Shown here piece after piece: positions 34,466 through 46,049 of a stretch of DNA of 64,000 bases. Origin of the DNA: Gnetum montanum (lineage: Eukaryota > Streptophyta > Gnetopsida > Gnetales > Gnetaceae). The stretch covers positions 672,177 through 736,176 of the forward strand of contig MNCI01020673.1 of NCBI GenBank assembly GCA_015680685.1. Reading direction: 5' to 3'. The notes under the pieces are model-generated. The model was not told where the DNA came from. It made no database searches and saw nothing but the letters and a program-made list of their open reading frames with translations. Each line of letters opens with the position of its first letter. The stretch's first letter is position 1. The translations under genes were made by a program, and so were the position numbers.

Positions 34466-35756
34466 GTCTGTAACAGAGATTCCTGGAAAATGAACAGCCA
34501 AACGAATTATTCTAAGAAAATCCAGAAGTAACGATAATAAGTACAATTTCATTACAAATAAATAATCAATAAAAAATAGCATTGTATTTTCATGAAGGTA
34601 GTCTATGTATCTATCTAACACATAAATTAAATTAAATGAAAATGGGAAGCTCCTTGCCAATACCGCTTTTTCCTTTGCTAAAATAAGGAAATAGTCTTTT
34701 CAAGCTTGAGATTGCCTATGTTTCACATCGGCATGGCTGTGGATACCCTGGGAAAGAGGGCTGTTTCATGGGAGCAAAGATACACATGATTAAAGAAATC
34801 AATTAAAAATATAAAAAAATCTTTCTCAATCAAGATTTTTTTAAAAAATTATAAATACTTTAATGTTAAAATTAAAATTTAACCCGATCATAATTATCAA
34901 CATACAATGATACAATTTTTTATTGGTCCATAAATAGAAAAAGTGATGGTAGAAATGTTCATTTTATTATTTATGAAAATTTTATCATTGTTATTTATTT
35001 CTTTAAATCGGAAGCTGTTTTTATATCATTTTTATTATCTGAACATTAACACAATTTGTTGAATGTATAAGTGACTGTAGGTGAAGTTCCCATTCAGTTG
35101 ACAACGCGTTTAGGTGCTCAGAAAAACCGTTAACGCGGGAACGAGAAAATTTTTAGGGAGCGAGCTCTCGCGAAACACTGAAGATTGCTTGCTACAATAT
35201 TCGCCTTCTCAGAGCCGACTCATATATATCTGATTTCAAGATGAATAATCAATGACGAGATAAAAACAATCAAATGTTCGGTATTAAACTTTTTGTTAAG
35301 AACATAAAACCGAGACTTTGGGATCCTCCTAACACAAATGAACTTCTAAAATAAAACTAAAAGGAAATCCTCTGCTAGCATGTGCGAATAAGAAATTTTC
35401 AAAAACTCCACCATTTTTGCTTGAAATTGCTTGCTAGAATTAAAGATACTTGTTTCTGAAGTGTTAGGTCATGGGTTCAATTATGGTAGGCAATATTGAG
35501 TTATTTAAAGTTCTAAATAGACTATATATCTTGCAGTGTACCTATGTCTCACTTATTTCATGTTCCAAACACCCTCTTACAAGACAAAGTTTGCAAACAT
35601 GGACCCAATGCATTCACACACTTAGCATTGGAAATCCTTATTGTTTTCTTTAATGTGTAAATCATAAAACATTACAAACACATGGACTAAATTAACCCTT
35701 GTATTGTCTTTAAGCATGTTGCAAAGTGTTAGTTAAGGTGCCCAGGGTCTTAGCTT
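34466..35756 (-). promoter_or_regulatory. 5' flank of the reductase, with a CpG-rich patch
   Basis: Putative 5' UTR and promoter region. No TE termini recognised. At about 35100-35170 there is a local concentration of CG dinucleotides (ACGCG, TAACGCGGGAACGAG, GCGAGCTCTCGCG), unlike the CG-poor surroundings, suggesting unmethylated promoter DNA. The exact start site is not fixed. From 35230 to 35756 the sequence is AT-rich with no supported gene. Confidence 0.4.
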
Positions 35757-35929
35757 CTAATCATTGAAACATCAATAGGGGACAATTTTGTTTCAAAGAG
35801 AAGCACCCATGTGAGTAGGCATGGACAAAGTGAAAGTGAGAATGTCATCTTTAATAATGCAAACATTGATGAGAATCTAATGCTTTGAAAACTTAAGGGT
35901 TCATTCACAAGGGATGTGTTAGTGCCTAT
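35757..35929. repeat. Segment X, duplicated at 43467-43636
   Basis: Shares stretches such as TTTTGTTTCAAA, GTGAGAATGTCA and CAAACATTGATGAGAATCTAA with 43467-43636, in the same orientation. It ends exactly at the LTR end of element E. Confidence 0.75.
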
Positions 35930-37038
35930 TGATGAGTGGTGAGGTACCCCTACACTCAGCTATACGAATACAAGCGTTTCATGCGCGATCCAGTTGAACT
36001 CCAAGGACTAAGTGCTTACACGCCTTAATGAAACACTTAAGGTTAATCAATCATTGTCTTCCCAAACTTACTTGTATTGTCACGATTGTATAGTTAAGTA
36101 AGCTTGAGGTATATGATTTTTATAACTTTTATCTTTTTAATGTCTTATGCTAATAGGGGAACGTAAGGAAAACTAAGTGACTAGCTTACATTAACTATTT
36201 ACTAACTAAGTTCTAATTGTTCCTAACATCAGTATCCATTCCCACTTGCCACACACATCCTGAACTAGTGCAACGTTGCTGGGATTACCAAATGCTAATC
36301 GTTACTGGGTTACCAAGCGCTGCACACATGCTCAAAGCGATCGTACTGAGTGCACTTAACTAGGAGAGTCAAGGGTTGAGAGAGATTAATTAACTAGGAA
36401 AGCATTTAAACATTCAACAATAATTAATTACTATTTAGCTTAGTCCATATGTTGCAAGGTTTATCATAAAGTTCGTCTGTATTGCCGTACACAAATGTGT
36501 GCTCAGGTACAATTTGCTCGAATAAAGATCCGTTCACTTTAAGACTCCTACTGCGGGCACATGGAAATTATTCTAACTCTAGAATGGTAAAACTGCAAGA
36601 GTTTAGCTATGGGTCTAAGTCTTATTGCCTAAAACAAGGGAAGTTGCCTCTTATTTATAGATAATAAGATGGGACGCGATATCGCGGCTCATCATACCCT
36701 CGTGACTGAATGAAAACTCATCCTTGAGTTCCTTACAAAATATTGGGAAGGTATAGGATTATTGACTTGAATGACATTAATGGTGAATGGGGTGACACGT
36801 GAATGGATCATCATTACAATATATGGCAATATTAGTGTTCATGACCTTAAGAGTGAACACTATACACATTTGACATCCAGCCTTATTTGGTAGCTGAGAG
36901 AGAAGAGAGAGAGAAAAGAAGAAGATGTGTTGCTGCTGATGCCAAAATTGCGCCTTCCGTTGTCCATCCATAACCATGCCATCAATCTTATTCCTTGCAT
37001 ACAGTTCCAGCACCAGTCCATCCTAAGTGTTTCCTCCA
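35930..37038 (-). repeat. Element E 3' LTR (part), ends at gap
   Basis: Aligns with 41895 to about 43060. TATA (CTATAAATAA, minus) at 36660-36651; only one CGCGATATCGCG palindrome at 36676-36687, where the 5' LTR has about four. A purine-rich run of GA repeats lies at 36893-36925. Confidence 0.75.
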
Positions 37039-37248
37039 NNNNNNNNNNNNNNNNNNNNNNNNNNNNNNNNNNNNNNNNNNNNNNNNNNNNNNNNNNNNNN
37101 NNNNNNNNNNNNNNNNNNNNNNNNNNNNNNNNNNNNNNNNNNNNNNNNNNNNNNNNNNNNNNNNNNNNNNNNNNNNNNNNNNNNNNNNNNNNNNNNNNNN
37201 NNNNNNNNNNNNNNNNNNNNNNNNNNNNNNNNNNNNNNNNNNNNNNNN
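37039..37248. other. Assembly gap (210 N)
   Basis: Run of N inside or at the edge of the element E 3' LTR; any reading frame crossing it is meaningless. Confidence 1.
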
Positions 37249-37648
37249 ACAAGAATTTACCAAAAGGAAAACAATGTATCAACCAAAATATAGACTACTG
37301 ATACAGTCAGCAATGAGGTGAAAAATGGAGAAAGAATGATAAGGAAAAGAGAATGGAATGGAGTCCTAAGAACAAAGTGGTGTACAGCCCCTTGTGTATT
37401 TATGGTTAATCTGACTTAGTAGATCTCATTCCAAATCCAGCCTCAAACAATCCACATTTAGTCACTTCACACTAATACACTTGGCCAATCCATCCACTTG
37501 AAGTAGCAAGAATGCTTCCGCCAACGATTCACTACCATTCTAAGAAAATGAGAAAAGGAAAAGTAGGAAGCAAGAGAGAGCCTTAGTTAGAGGGAACATG
37601 TTTGTTTAGTTCCATAACTAGTGCTTGTAGCCTAGAGGATTATTTTGT

Positions 37649-37965
37649 CTAAGGGGTGTGCTTTGAATTCTCACTATTTTTTTTGTTCTGTTTTTTGTTT
37701 TTGTTTTTTGTTTTTTTTTTTTTGCGTGAGAACCACATCATGCAAAGACTTATTATTTTTATTAGCTTAGCTTCCCGATAATGGAGCAACGTTGGAATGG
37801 TAAGGAAAACCCAAGAAGAAAACATCCAAGCACCCAAGAGAATAGCCAGCACAAATGCATCAAATCCCCTTGAAGTCACACCCTTTTCAATTCTTGAGTC
37901 CTTTGGTAGTTTGAGAAATGCCCAGTCACCAATTTGTTGATAGTTCTATGGTTTAAAGAAGGGGA
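37649..37965 (-). pseudogene. H-like ORF fragment in element E
   Basis: Minus-strand frame with EKGVTSRGFDAF, matching the GVTSRG(F/L)V motif of the H ORF in B and D. It then has a hydrophobic stretch (FVLAILLGAWMFSSWVFLTI, about 37850-37790) that would be a transmembrane segment, and ends in a lysine/asparagine-rich low-complexity tail encoded by a T-rich tract. Position between protease and the 3' LTR is as in the other copies. Function is unknown. Confidence 0.5.
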
Positions 37966-38716
37966 CTATACATTTCCAAGCCAAGAGAGACCATAGAAAT
38001 TTATGAATGCATGGATGACGTGGACTCATTGCTTGTTATATCAAAAGAACCAAAGTATCAACATTATAACTCAAAGGTAAAAACCAAACATTAGCAATCA
38101 ATGGAATACAATTCATACCACCATCAGGAGCACTTATTAGGTGACAAACCTAAAAAAATAAATAAACACACAAAGAAATGAAAGAGTATAAATGATGCTG
38201 CAAAAAAAAAAAGTTAAAGAAATTTGTAAAACAAAAATGTGTAAAACAAAAACATAAAAAGGAATTGAGGGCCTCAAATGATTAGTAGAGGTGGCCATCT
38301 TCCCCTTGACTGAGTTGGAAGGGGGAGATCCGAAATAATGAGTAGGGTCATCCCTTCTCCAAGGTATTATGTGCATTGACCATTCTGGATTCATGGTAAG
38401 GTTTGGTCTGTTGCACATTGACTAGTAATCTCTTATTGGAGCACTTGTTTGAATTTTTTAGGAGTTTCTAACTTCTCCCAGCTAATGTTTTTAGGTTAAG
38501 GTTTGGAAGTTGGCAACGCTCTTGCTCCAGTGTATCTATGCTTTCGACATGAGCGCAAGTTGTTCCCTCAGTTAGTTCCATGCATGTTGGTGAGTTGCTC
38601 TCTTGATCAGCTATCAACCACTGGGTGTCTTCTTATTGTGTGGTTGCTACATACAAGCACTTTTGTATGTCATTTTCTTGTACACACCAGTTGCATGTAG
38701 GCAATGTTGAACATTC
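37966..38716. other. Element E internal spacer
   Basis: Between protease and H-like ORF, where RT/IN would normally lie. No RT or integrase motif is seen in either strand; only short chance frames. Confidence 0.5.
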
Positions 38717-41700
38717 CTATATGCAATCACACCCTATATCATTGTATGTGATGCATGGAACTTTCTTCTTCTCAATCTTCCCAAAAGTGTTTTCCTTAGA
38801 TATTTCCGAGGAAAGATTGTGGATTCCTAGGTGCACATTTATGGTACTTAGCCATGTCCTTCCCATGATTATTGGGAAGTCCCCTTTATCATTGTTTACT
38901 TGTATGACTAGGAAATCAGCTAGGTATGACCACCCACACACAATGGTAATGATGTCCTCCACCAGTCCCAAGGGAACAGTGATGGACTGGTTGGCTAGCT
39001 CTAGGTGAATATTGCTTTTCTTTAATGGAGGCAGGTTCCAGGCTTTGTACATCTCTTGCGATATTAAGTTGACTCTAGAACCTCAGTCCTGAAGAGCTTT
39101 ACATGGTTCATTCCTAGCGACTTGGAGATAGATTAGAGGGCTTCTGGGGTTAGAGAATTTCCTAGGAAGGTGGCCCTCCTTAGTCTAGTCAGTAATAGCA
39201 TGGGTTAACATAACCATGTGCGTTGAGCTCAGTTTTTGATTTGAAGGGAGCTCTGTAGCCTTATTTGATGGAGAGGCATTCAGAGGTTCAACTACTTGTG
39301 GTTGTGAGGGCTTGGTTGGACTGTTGGTTCTAAAGAAGGGTCTTCTTTTCATGCGGTTGTCAGAACCAGCAGTGGGTTGAAGATTCATAGCCCTCGTAGC
39401 ATTGTGTTGCTACGGTTGAGTGGGGAGTTCCCCTTGTATTGCTAGAGTGGGTGGTAATGGAGCTATTAGTGTGAGAGTTGTAGATGGATTTGGAGGATGG
39501 TATGTTTGTGGGTTGTCTCCCCTAGGAGAAGGAGTCCTATAGTACTCCTGAGCTTGGTAGTGGCGTTGTGGTGTCACGTGACCAACAGATTCACGTGGAG
39601 AGATTGGTTGCTGCACGTAGTAGCCATATGGATTCGGTTGCCGGTAGGGGTATTGTTGCCTTGGTGGTGGGATCCCCCATGACTATGGGTATTGTCACTA
39701 TTGGTGTTTCTCAATAGGTTGTGGTGGAGTTCCACTTGGATAATACATTAAAGGTTGGTGGAATTGCCTTGGGTTACCTTGGGGATAGGGTAACCGTTAG
39801 GGTGCTTGCCATTTGTTAAGTCGTGGGTTGAGTGCATACACCCTAGACTCTTGTAGATGTGAGATCACTGGGCAACATCCCTTAGGATGGTCATATTGGC
39901 ATATCTCACATCCACTGTCATTGTTTGTATCTGAATCCACAACCTCTTCGGTGATGGCCATTTTACCCTTACCTTTGTTACGTGTATTGTCCACTTCTCT
40001 CTTTTTCCTTTTGTCATAGTCACTATCTTGCTTCCTAGACTCCTCTACGATTTTAAGAAAAGTTTCGAACCTAATATCTAGGGAATCCCACATTTGGTCT
40101 ACCTTTGCCGATACCTCTATTGTTAATTTTTGAAGCAGCAAGGTTTTCCTATTCACCATCTCTTCGAGTGGTGACTCTTCCTCCTCCTCACAGAATCTCA
40201 CTCCCCTTTTTCGGAAGGAAGGATCTCAGTTGTACTCTTCCGCACTTTCTCTCTTACGTAGCTCCCCTTCTTCCTTGGCTACTTGCTCTAGCAATCTATG
40301 AACCTGATGAGACCTAAGCTCTGATAATCTCCCTTGGGCATACGTTCCAAGGGTTCTCCTTGTTTCATGCCTAATTCCATCTACGAGATGGCGTAGTTGA
40401 TCCCGCTGCGAATAACCATGGCCCGGGCAATGACGTAAAAGTGCATAATAATGGCCCATGGCAGCATCCAAGGATTCATGATTTCCCTATTTCCATCCTT
40501 GAATTTTCTTTCGTAGGTTAGACACCTGGGAGTATGTTTGGTAGTTGTCATTAAACAGTTCTAACATTGTACTCCACCTCCGAATGGATCCCAGTTCTAA
40601 GGACTAGTACCAGCTTTCCGCTTCTTTCACTAGTGTCCTTGGGAACAACTTCAATTTTTGTCATTCATTTTCTATATTCTGCAAGGCACATGCATCGTGA
40701 AATGCTTATAAGTGGTTTTGAGGATCAGTGTTGTATCCCCCTTCAAATCGTGGGATATTATTCATGTCTAACCTCTTGATCCTACTATCCTTTTGGTGCC
40801 TTGTTGGAATTCTTGCGGCCTCTGTTATGTCTAGCATGCTTCTAGTTGCGAGTAGGGGTTCTTCGTGGTCATCTCGTTCATTGCATCTATGATGTTTATG
40901 TGGTTCCCTACTCTCCCTTCTTCCATGCCTTGATTCCTTAGAGTGCCCTTGTCCTCGTTCTCGACTGTCTCGTCGATGTGTTTCACTTTGTTTACCTTTG
41001 TTCTCACGGCTAGGTTCTTTATGACTACAGCCAGATACTGAAGGAGAGGGTGAATGTGATGATGAAGGTGAAGAAGAAGGAGAACCATTGCCATGATGGT
41101 GTTTTCTACCTTCTCTTCTGTGGTCCCAACCATGATTGTGATCACGATTAGAATGTCCGCCCATATCGTGTGTTTGTGTTCCCTCGTTGAACACTTTTTC
41201 TTCGTGGGGATTAGAACCAGGGTTGTGAATTGTGGAGTGGAGGTTCTGATACACCACCTCCTAACCATCATTAGGAGGGGGAACATCATTTGGTGGGGAA
41301 CTTGTTGAAGTAGGTTCACCATCCTCAATTTCACTCAAGACATGCAGAGCGTTATGGGGCCATTCACCCTTCAAGGATGTATGATATCTCTCCTGTTGCA
41401 AGTCCCTTTGATGTTGCGCTTTTGTGGGATGGTAGTCCCTTGTGTCATGATTGCATGCAACATATTCTGTGTACAAAAATGACATGCCTATTCGTGAGAG
41501 AGCACGAAGGAGCATGTTGGGGACTAATCGGTCTAGAGGTAATACAATGTTACCTTCCAAGTCTCTCCAGTTCAGTTGTTCATCTTGATGGAGAATAAGG
41601 GTAAAGTTGGGTACATAATCATCATGATGAGTATATACCACACAAAATTGTTGAGGAACTGGTGGATCTTGGTTACGTGTTTTATGCCGCCGACTGTCTC

Positions 41701-41755
41701 TTGTGTTAGTCCTAGGCAGTGAAGTGCTCTTATGCGAAGAAGAAAACATTTTCAT
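38717..41755 (-). pseudogene. Element E gag-protease, single reading phase over 3 kb
   Basis: From MKMFSSSHKS (41755) every recognisable segment stays in one phase: the N-terminal domain, HSPSPSVSG low complexity, LDMNNIPRFEGGYN (about 40760), retrotransposon-gag core (SIRRWSTMLELF, ALLRHCPGHGYS, EEGELRKRES), zinc knuckle CEICQYDHPKGCC (about 39900), a Pro-rich segment, and a retropepsin-like domain (VPLGLVEDI, DFLVIQV, PIIMGRTWLSTI, 38980-38840). About a dozen stops interrupt it, mostly TAG/TAA at CAG/CAA positions, and there is no frameshift. The protease Asp loop near 39080 reads LQD-GSR with a stop. Confidence 0.82.
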
Positions 41756-41875
41756 CTTGTTTGGTGTGTGATTTACTGTTGTCTTATCTTTTTTTGATTA
41801 ACCACAAGGGTTCGTTCTAGTGTCCCAAAGATATGAATGATTTCCTATGTTCTACGTAGCGCACAAACAACTAAG

Positions 41876-41893
41876 TCCCCAACAACGATGCCA
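41876..41893 (-). other. Element E primer-binding site, tRNA-Asp type
   Basis: Minus-strand TGGCATCGTTGTTGGGGA, a near match to the tRNA-Asp complement, one base inside the LTR end at 41895. Confidence 0.8.
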
Positions 41894-41894
41894 A

Positions 41895-43075
41895 TGATGA
41901 GTGGTGAGGTACCTCTACACTCAACCATACGAATACGAGCATTTCATGCGTGATCCGATCGAACTCCAAGGACTAAGTGCTTACGTGCCTTAATGGAACA
42001 CTTAAGGTTAATCAATCGCTATCTTCCCAAACTTACGTGTATTGTCACAGTTGTATGGTTAAGTAAGCTTGAGGTATATAATTTTTATAACTTTTATCTT
42101 TTTAATGTCTTATGGTAATAGGGGAAGGTAAGGAGAACTAAGTGACTAACTTACATTAACTATTTACTAACTAATTTCTAATTGTTCCTAACATCAGTAT
42201 CTGTTCCCACTTGCCACACACATCCTGAACTAGTGCAACGCTGCTGGGATTACCAAACGCTAATCGTTACTACGTTACCAAGCGCTACATGCATGTTCAA
42301 AGTGGTCATACTAAGTGTATTTAACTAACGAGGTTGAAGGTTGAGAGAGATATTAATTAACTAGAAAAGCATTAAACAATCATTAATTACTAATTAGCTT
42401 AATCTGTATGCTACAAGGTTTATCATAAAGTTTATCTTTATTACCGTACACAAAATTGTGCTCAAGTACAAATTGCTCAAATAAAGATCCGTTCACTCTA
42501 TGACTTCTACTGCGGGCACATAGAAATAATTCTAAATCTGGAATGACAAAACTACAAGAGTCTAGCTAAGGGTCTAAATCTAGTTCTCTGTGAACCAAGG
42601 GCACCATCTCTTATTTATAGAAGATGAGGCAGGATGCAATATCGCGTGGTGGATGTGATATCACGTGTACGATATCGCGTACGTAATATCGCAGTTCATC
42701 ATACTCCCATGACTAAATGAAAACTCATCCTCGAGTTCCTTACAAAATATTGGTAAGCTATGGGAATATTGACTTGAATGACAGCTAATGATGAATAGGA
42801 TGACATGTGAATGGATCAACATTACAATACATGGCAACATTAGTGTTCATGACTACAAGAGTAAACACTATACACAATTGATACCTAGCCTTATTTGGTA
42901 ACTGAGAGAGAAGAGAGAGAGAGAAAATGAGAAGATGTGTTGCTATCGATGCCAAGATTGCACCTTCTGTTGTCCATCTATAGTCGTGCCATCAATCTCG
43001 TTCCTTACACAACCGTTCCAGCACTAGTCCATTTTGAGTGTTTCCTCTAGGTCCAGTCCATTGCTATATGATTTC
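41895..43075 (-). repeat. Element E 5' LTR
   Basis: Aligned with 35930-37038. TATA at 42620-42611 (minus). U3 array 42632-42694 with CAATATCG, TGATATCA, CGATATCG and TAATATCG spaced about 15 bases apart. A motif AGTCATGGGAGTATGATGA at about 42716-42698 (minus) resembles a polypurine tract followed by an LTR start, so the LTR proper may begin there and the further homology may be internal. Confidence 0.65.
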
Positions 43076-43636
43076 CATCTGCACACACAACACAGTCACA
43101 TATGAGCAAGGATAAGTAAATCACAATATAGTTGATTCCTTGCCTCGGTGTAAGGTCCATTGGCTGAGTTGTGATATGGCCAATATGGATTCTAAAGATA
43201 TAACACTAGTGACTACCTAAGGTGTAGGGGTTAGGAAAAATTAAAAAAATTGGGCTAGGGCCCCCATGACTAAGAGCGATCCTCTGATAGCAATAGAATG
43301 GAAAAAGATAAGGAATAAGAAAGATGGAGAAAAAGAAACAATGGCAACACCGATAAAATGGATGTTAGAGATGGGAATGAAACAACAAAAAATGTTGATT
43401 GCAAAAATGTTTAAGGAAAAGAAGTTAACTAATGCACCAAATAGGAATGCCAGTGGGTCNTGATAGGGAAGCATTTTGTTTCAAATAGAAGCATCCATGC
43501 AAGTAGGTGTAGACGAAGCAAAAGTGAGAATGTCAACTTTAGTAACACAAACATTGATGAGAATCTAATATGTTGAAAACCTAATGGTTTGTTTGCAAGG
43601 TTCATTCATGGGGGATGCATTAGGACCTACTAAAAT
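43076..43636. repeat. Stub with PPT-like motif, single N, and second copy of X
   Basis: 43261-43272 reads (minus) TTAGTCATGGGGG, the recurring purine-rich motif. Position 43460 is N, probably a contig join. 43467-43636 is the second copy of segment X. I see no coding gene; the short frames here cross the N. Confidence 0.55.
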
Positions 43637-43729
43637 AAATATCGTAAACATTGTTTCTCCTCAAATTTGGTTAGTTACTTATCACTTTGTTCTAGGTTAT
43701 AGGTTAGCAAAGCAGGTGGGGTGGGGAGT

Positions 43730-44672
43730 GGTTGGGGGTGTTGGAACCTAAAATAATTGTAGTATAGGTATATCCTAAGATATATAATCCATGAGTTGGA
43801 GCTTTTGAATCAATAATTGTAGTATAGGTATATCCTAAGATACATAATCCTTGATTTGAACTAGAACTAAAACTAAATTTTTATGTATGTCTATTAAGAT
43901 CCTTTGCATTTGTCAAAATAGTTTTAGAATTGCTTTTATAAAACTTTTTTGTACATAAATGAGTATAGCTTACTAGAATCAAACTTGTGACCTAGGTTTT
44001 ATGGGCCAAGACTCTTACCACTAAGACATATAAGGATTTCAAGCATAGAAAATAAACAATTACATATAATTTTCTCTTATAAATATCTTAGTTTGGAATG
44101 GGAGTGTTGGAACCCCAAAATAATAATTAGTACTTTATAACTCAACATTACCCATCAAATAGATCCTATGACTTATACATTAAAACTTTATAACTTAGCA
44201 TTTTTTACCAAATTTGAACCCATAAGTTGAAGACTCCAAATTAAGAGTCTTACCACTATGCTAATACCTCACTATTATATATTGGCTTTGAATGCACTCA
44301 TATAAAAAATTTGCAAGTTATGAATGATATGAAAATTACAAGTAGTATAAAAACATTATTTTCCTTAAAGACACTCAAAATCTAGGATGTTAACAACCCA
44401 AAATAAATGATCATTTCATAAATAAGTGACTTAATATATGGAATATTCAAGAGCATATTCTTTATTTTGATCCAAATTCACAAAATGATGAAATAAGGCA
44501 ATGATAAGTGGCTCAAGTAGTTCATTCTTGATATTATTAGCAACAGTTTATTAGTTTGAGTTACACTCATTGTTATATTCCTCTATAATTATTTTAAAGT
44601 ATTATGTTAGCTATGCTACATGTCTTAGGGTATGCTTATAGTTATTTTTTTAGGTTCCAACAACCCCATCCT
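43730..44672. mobile_element. Candidate inverted-repeat element with tRNA-like boxes
   Basis: The ends are about 50-base imperfect inverted repeats: GGGTGTTGGAACCTAAAATA at 43736 and its complement near 44650 (TTAGGTTCCAACAACCCC). An internal restart at about 44099 (GGGAGTGTTGGAACCCCAAA) divides it into two units. Each unit carries a minus-strand tRNA-like segment: A box TTAGTGGTAAGAG (44024-44011) with B box GTCACAAGTTTGATTC (43992-43977), and a second pair near 44265-44215 with GGGTTCAAATTTGG. It could be tandem SINEs or a foldback/MITE-like element. The 43755/43815 region also holds a 60-base tandem repeat. Confidence 0.5.
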
Positions 44673-45509
44673 TAAAACAAAATGATGACACAAATAATAT
44701 TTCAAAAATGTTGGGAAACTGTAGAATAATATCATGTGAGGCTTTAATTAAAAATCAAATTATTAACAATAGTTATTCCTACCTACTTGTAGTACATAAT
44801 TAGTAAAGCATAAATGGAACTTCATCATTGGAAAGCTAAAACTTGTTGATCGCTCAAAACCTCTAGTGAAAAATAAATATGTTGTGAAATCAAAATAACA
44901 TTAAAGAAAAATATCTTATTTTCCTACAATGTCATGCATTTGAGCAAATTATATATGTGGGATATCACTATTACCAAATTGGTTGATTTATTCTAAATTT
45001 TAGCACAAACATTTGGTAATTCTTAATAATGTTTTCAAAATTCATGACATACACAATTCTACTACCTAATAGATCCAAATGATCTACAAATATAATAAAA
45101 TTTTAATTTCAATTTTAATTTCAACTTCATAATATGTAATAAATTACAAGTTTAAGCTATGCTTTGGACATGGTCATGTTATTGGTTGTATGGCTTAGAT
45201 ACCTTCCTAGAAAGAAGTGGGATTAAGACATTGCTTAATGCCATATTAAGAAATGATTTAACACATAATACCTAAGAAACAATTCTAAAGTCCTAAGAGC
45301 CAAATAAATCTAAAATTGCATGAACACACACACAAAGTTCATTATCTTTTAACATTGGGCAACATAAAGATATCATTTGTGGGTTAGGAAGATGAAATTA
45401 GCAATAGTTTAGTTACCAAAAATGATAATATAAGTAACCCACATTAAAAGAAAGAAAATAATAAAATATTGATTAGATCATTCAAAAAATTTCTTGATTC
45501 TTTTTTAAT
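44673..45509. other. AT-rich spacer, nothing recognised
   Basis: Very AT-rich, no coding frame, no element termini, between the inverted-repeat element and the gypsy LTR. Confidence 0.6.
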
Positions 45510-46044
45510 TGATAAATTAATTTTTGATCGACTACGATATTGTAACTCCAATATCGTAGCACTAGCTACATCATTGTATATGGGATATCATGAGATGTGT
45601 GCTAGTCTATATATACAACATTTAGGTGCATGGATTCATAATAGATTTCAGTCCATAATAATAGAACTCTTTTAGTTTGTTTCCATGAATTTAGTCTTTA
45701 GGACTTAGAAGTGTATGCTTGTAATGTGGTGTTAAGTGATTGTACGAAGTCTTTATTCAAGTGGAATGTACTTGGACATAGTTCATGATTGACCATAAAG
45801 ATCAAGATTACTTATCATTATTGCAGCATTCACTTAGTTTTCTTTCTATTTACTTAGACTAATTATTCTTGTTTTCCCTAGTTAATCATTTACTTTACAA
45901 GCACTTTACTTTACATGTTGAAAGTAAGTGGGATGGATACGATTGTTCTCAAGTGCTAAGTGTAGTTATTTAGCAACCTAATAGTGTTATTGCTAGGTAT
46001 GCCTAGTAGTGGTACACTTGGTAACCCCAATGATAATTGCATGA
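45510..46044 (+). repeat. Element D 5' LTR, first part
   Basis: Starts TGATAAATTA. U3 array 45532-45592 with CGATATTG, CAATATCG and GGATATCATG, then TATA (CTATATATA) at 45607. Interrupted after CATG by the AGTCC duplication and element F; the uninterrupted site CATGAGTCCAAGG is seen in the solo LTR at about 13076. Confidence 0.8.
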
Positions 46045-46049
46045 GTCCT
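46045..46049. other. Target-site duplication AGTCC, left of F
   Basis: Repeated exactly at 51593-51597. Confidence 0.92.

Larger units (their letters stand above)
35930..43075 (-). mobile_element. Element E: gypsy-type, gag-protease only
   Basis: Minus-strand element with a 3' LTR copy from 35930 to at least 37038 (cut by the assembly gap) and a 5' LTR copy from 41895 to about 43075. A primer site, a long gag-protease frame and an H-like segment lie between. No RT or integrase sequence is present, so it is non-autonomous. The two LTRs align throughout. The outer LTR limit is uncertain because the gap falls in the 3' copy. Confidence 0.7.

Noticed and set aside
34310-34660. Longer N-terminus for the reductase from an upstream in-frame Met (116-residue frame).
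   Set aside because: The upstream residues are hydrophobic, AT-rich and unlike the family. The Met at 34465 is followed directly by the conserved AKR N-terminus, and the frame continues past the exon 1 splice donor into intron.
35455-35500. A B-box-like GGTCATGGGTTCAATTATGG as a further SINE.
   Set aside because: No A box at the right distance and no element ends could be seen.
36893-36925. GA-rich run (and 42901-42935) as a polypurine tract.
   Set aside because: It is pyrimidine-rich on the element's coding strand, so it has the wrong orientation for a minus-strand element.
36860-37321. Several long frames across 37039-37248.
   Set aside because: They are open only because of the N run.
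43241-43474. Hydrophobic 77-residue frame resembling a membrane protein.
   Set aside because: It crosses an N and a probable contig join, and its composition is explained by AT-rich sequence.
43977-44025. Functional tRNA genes at the A/B-box sequences.
   Set aside because: The acceptor and anticodon stems do not pair and box matches are imperfect; listed as tRNA-like only.
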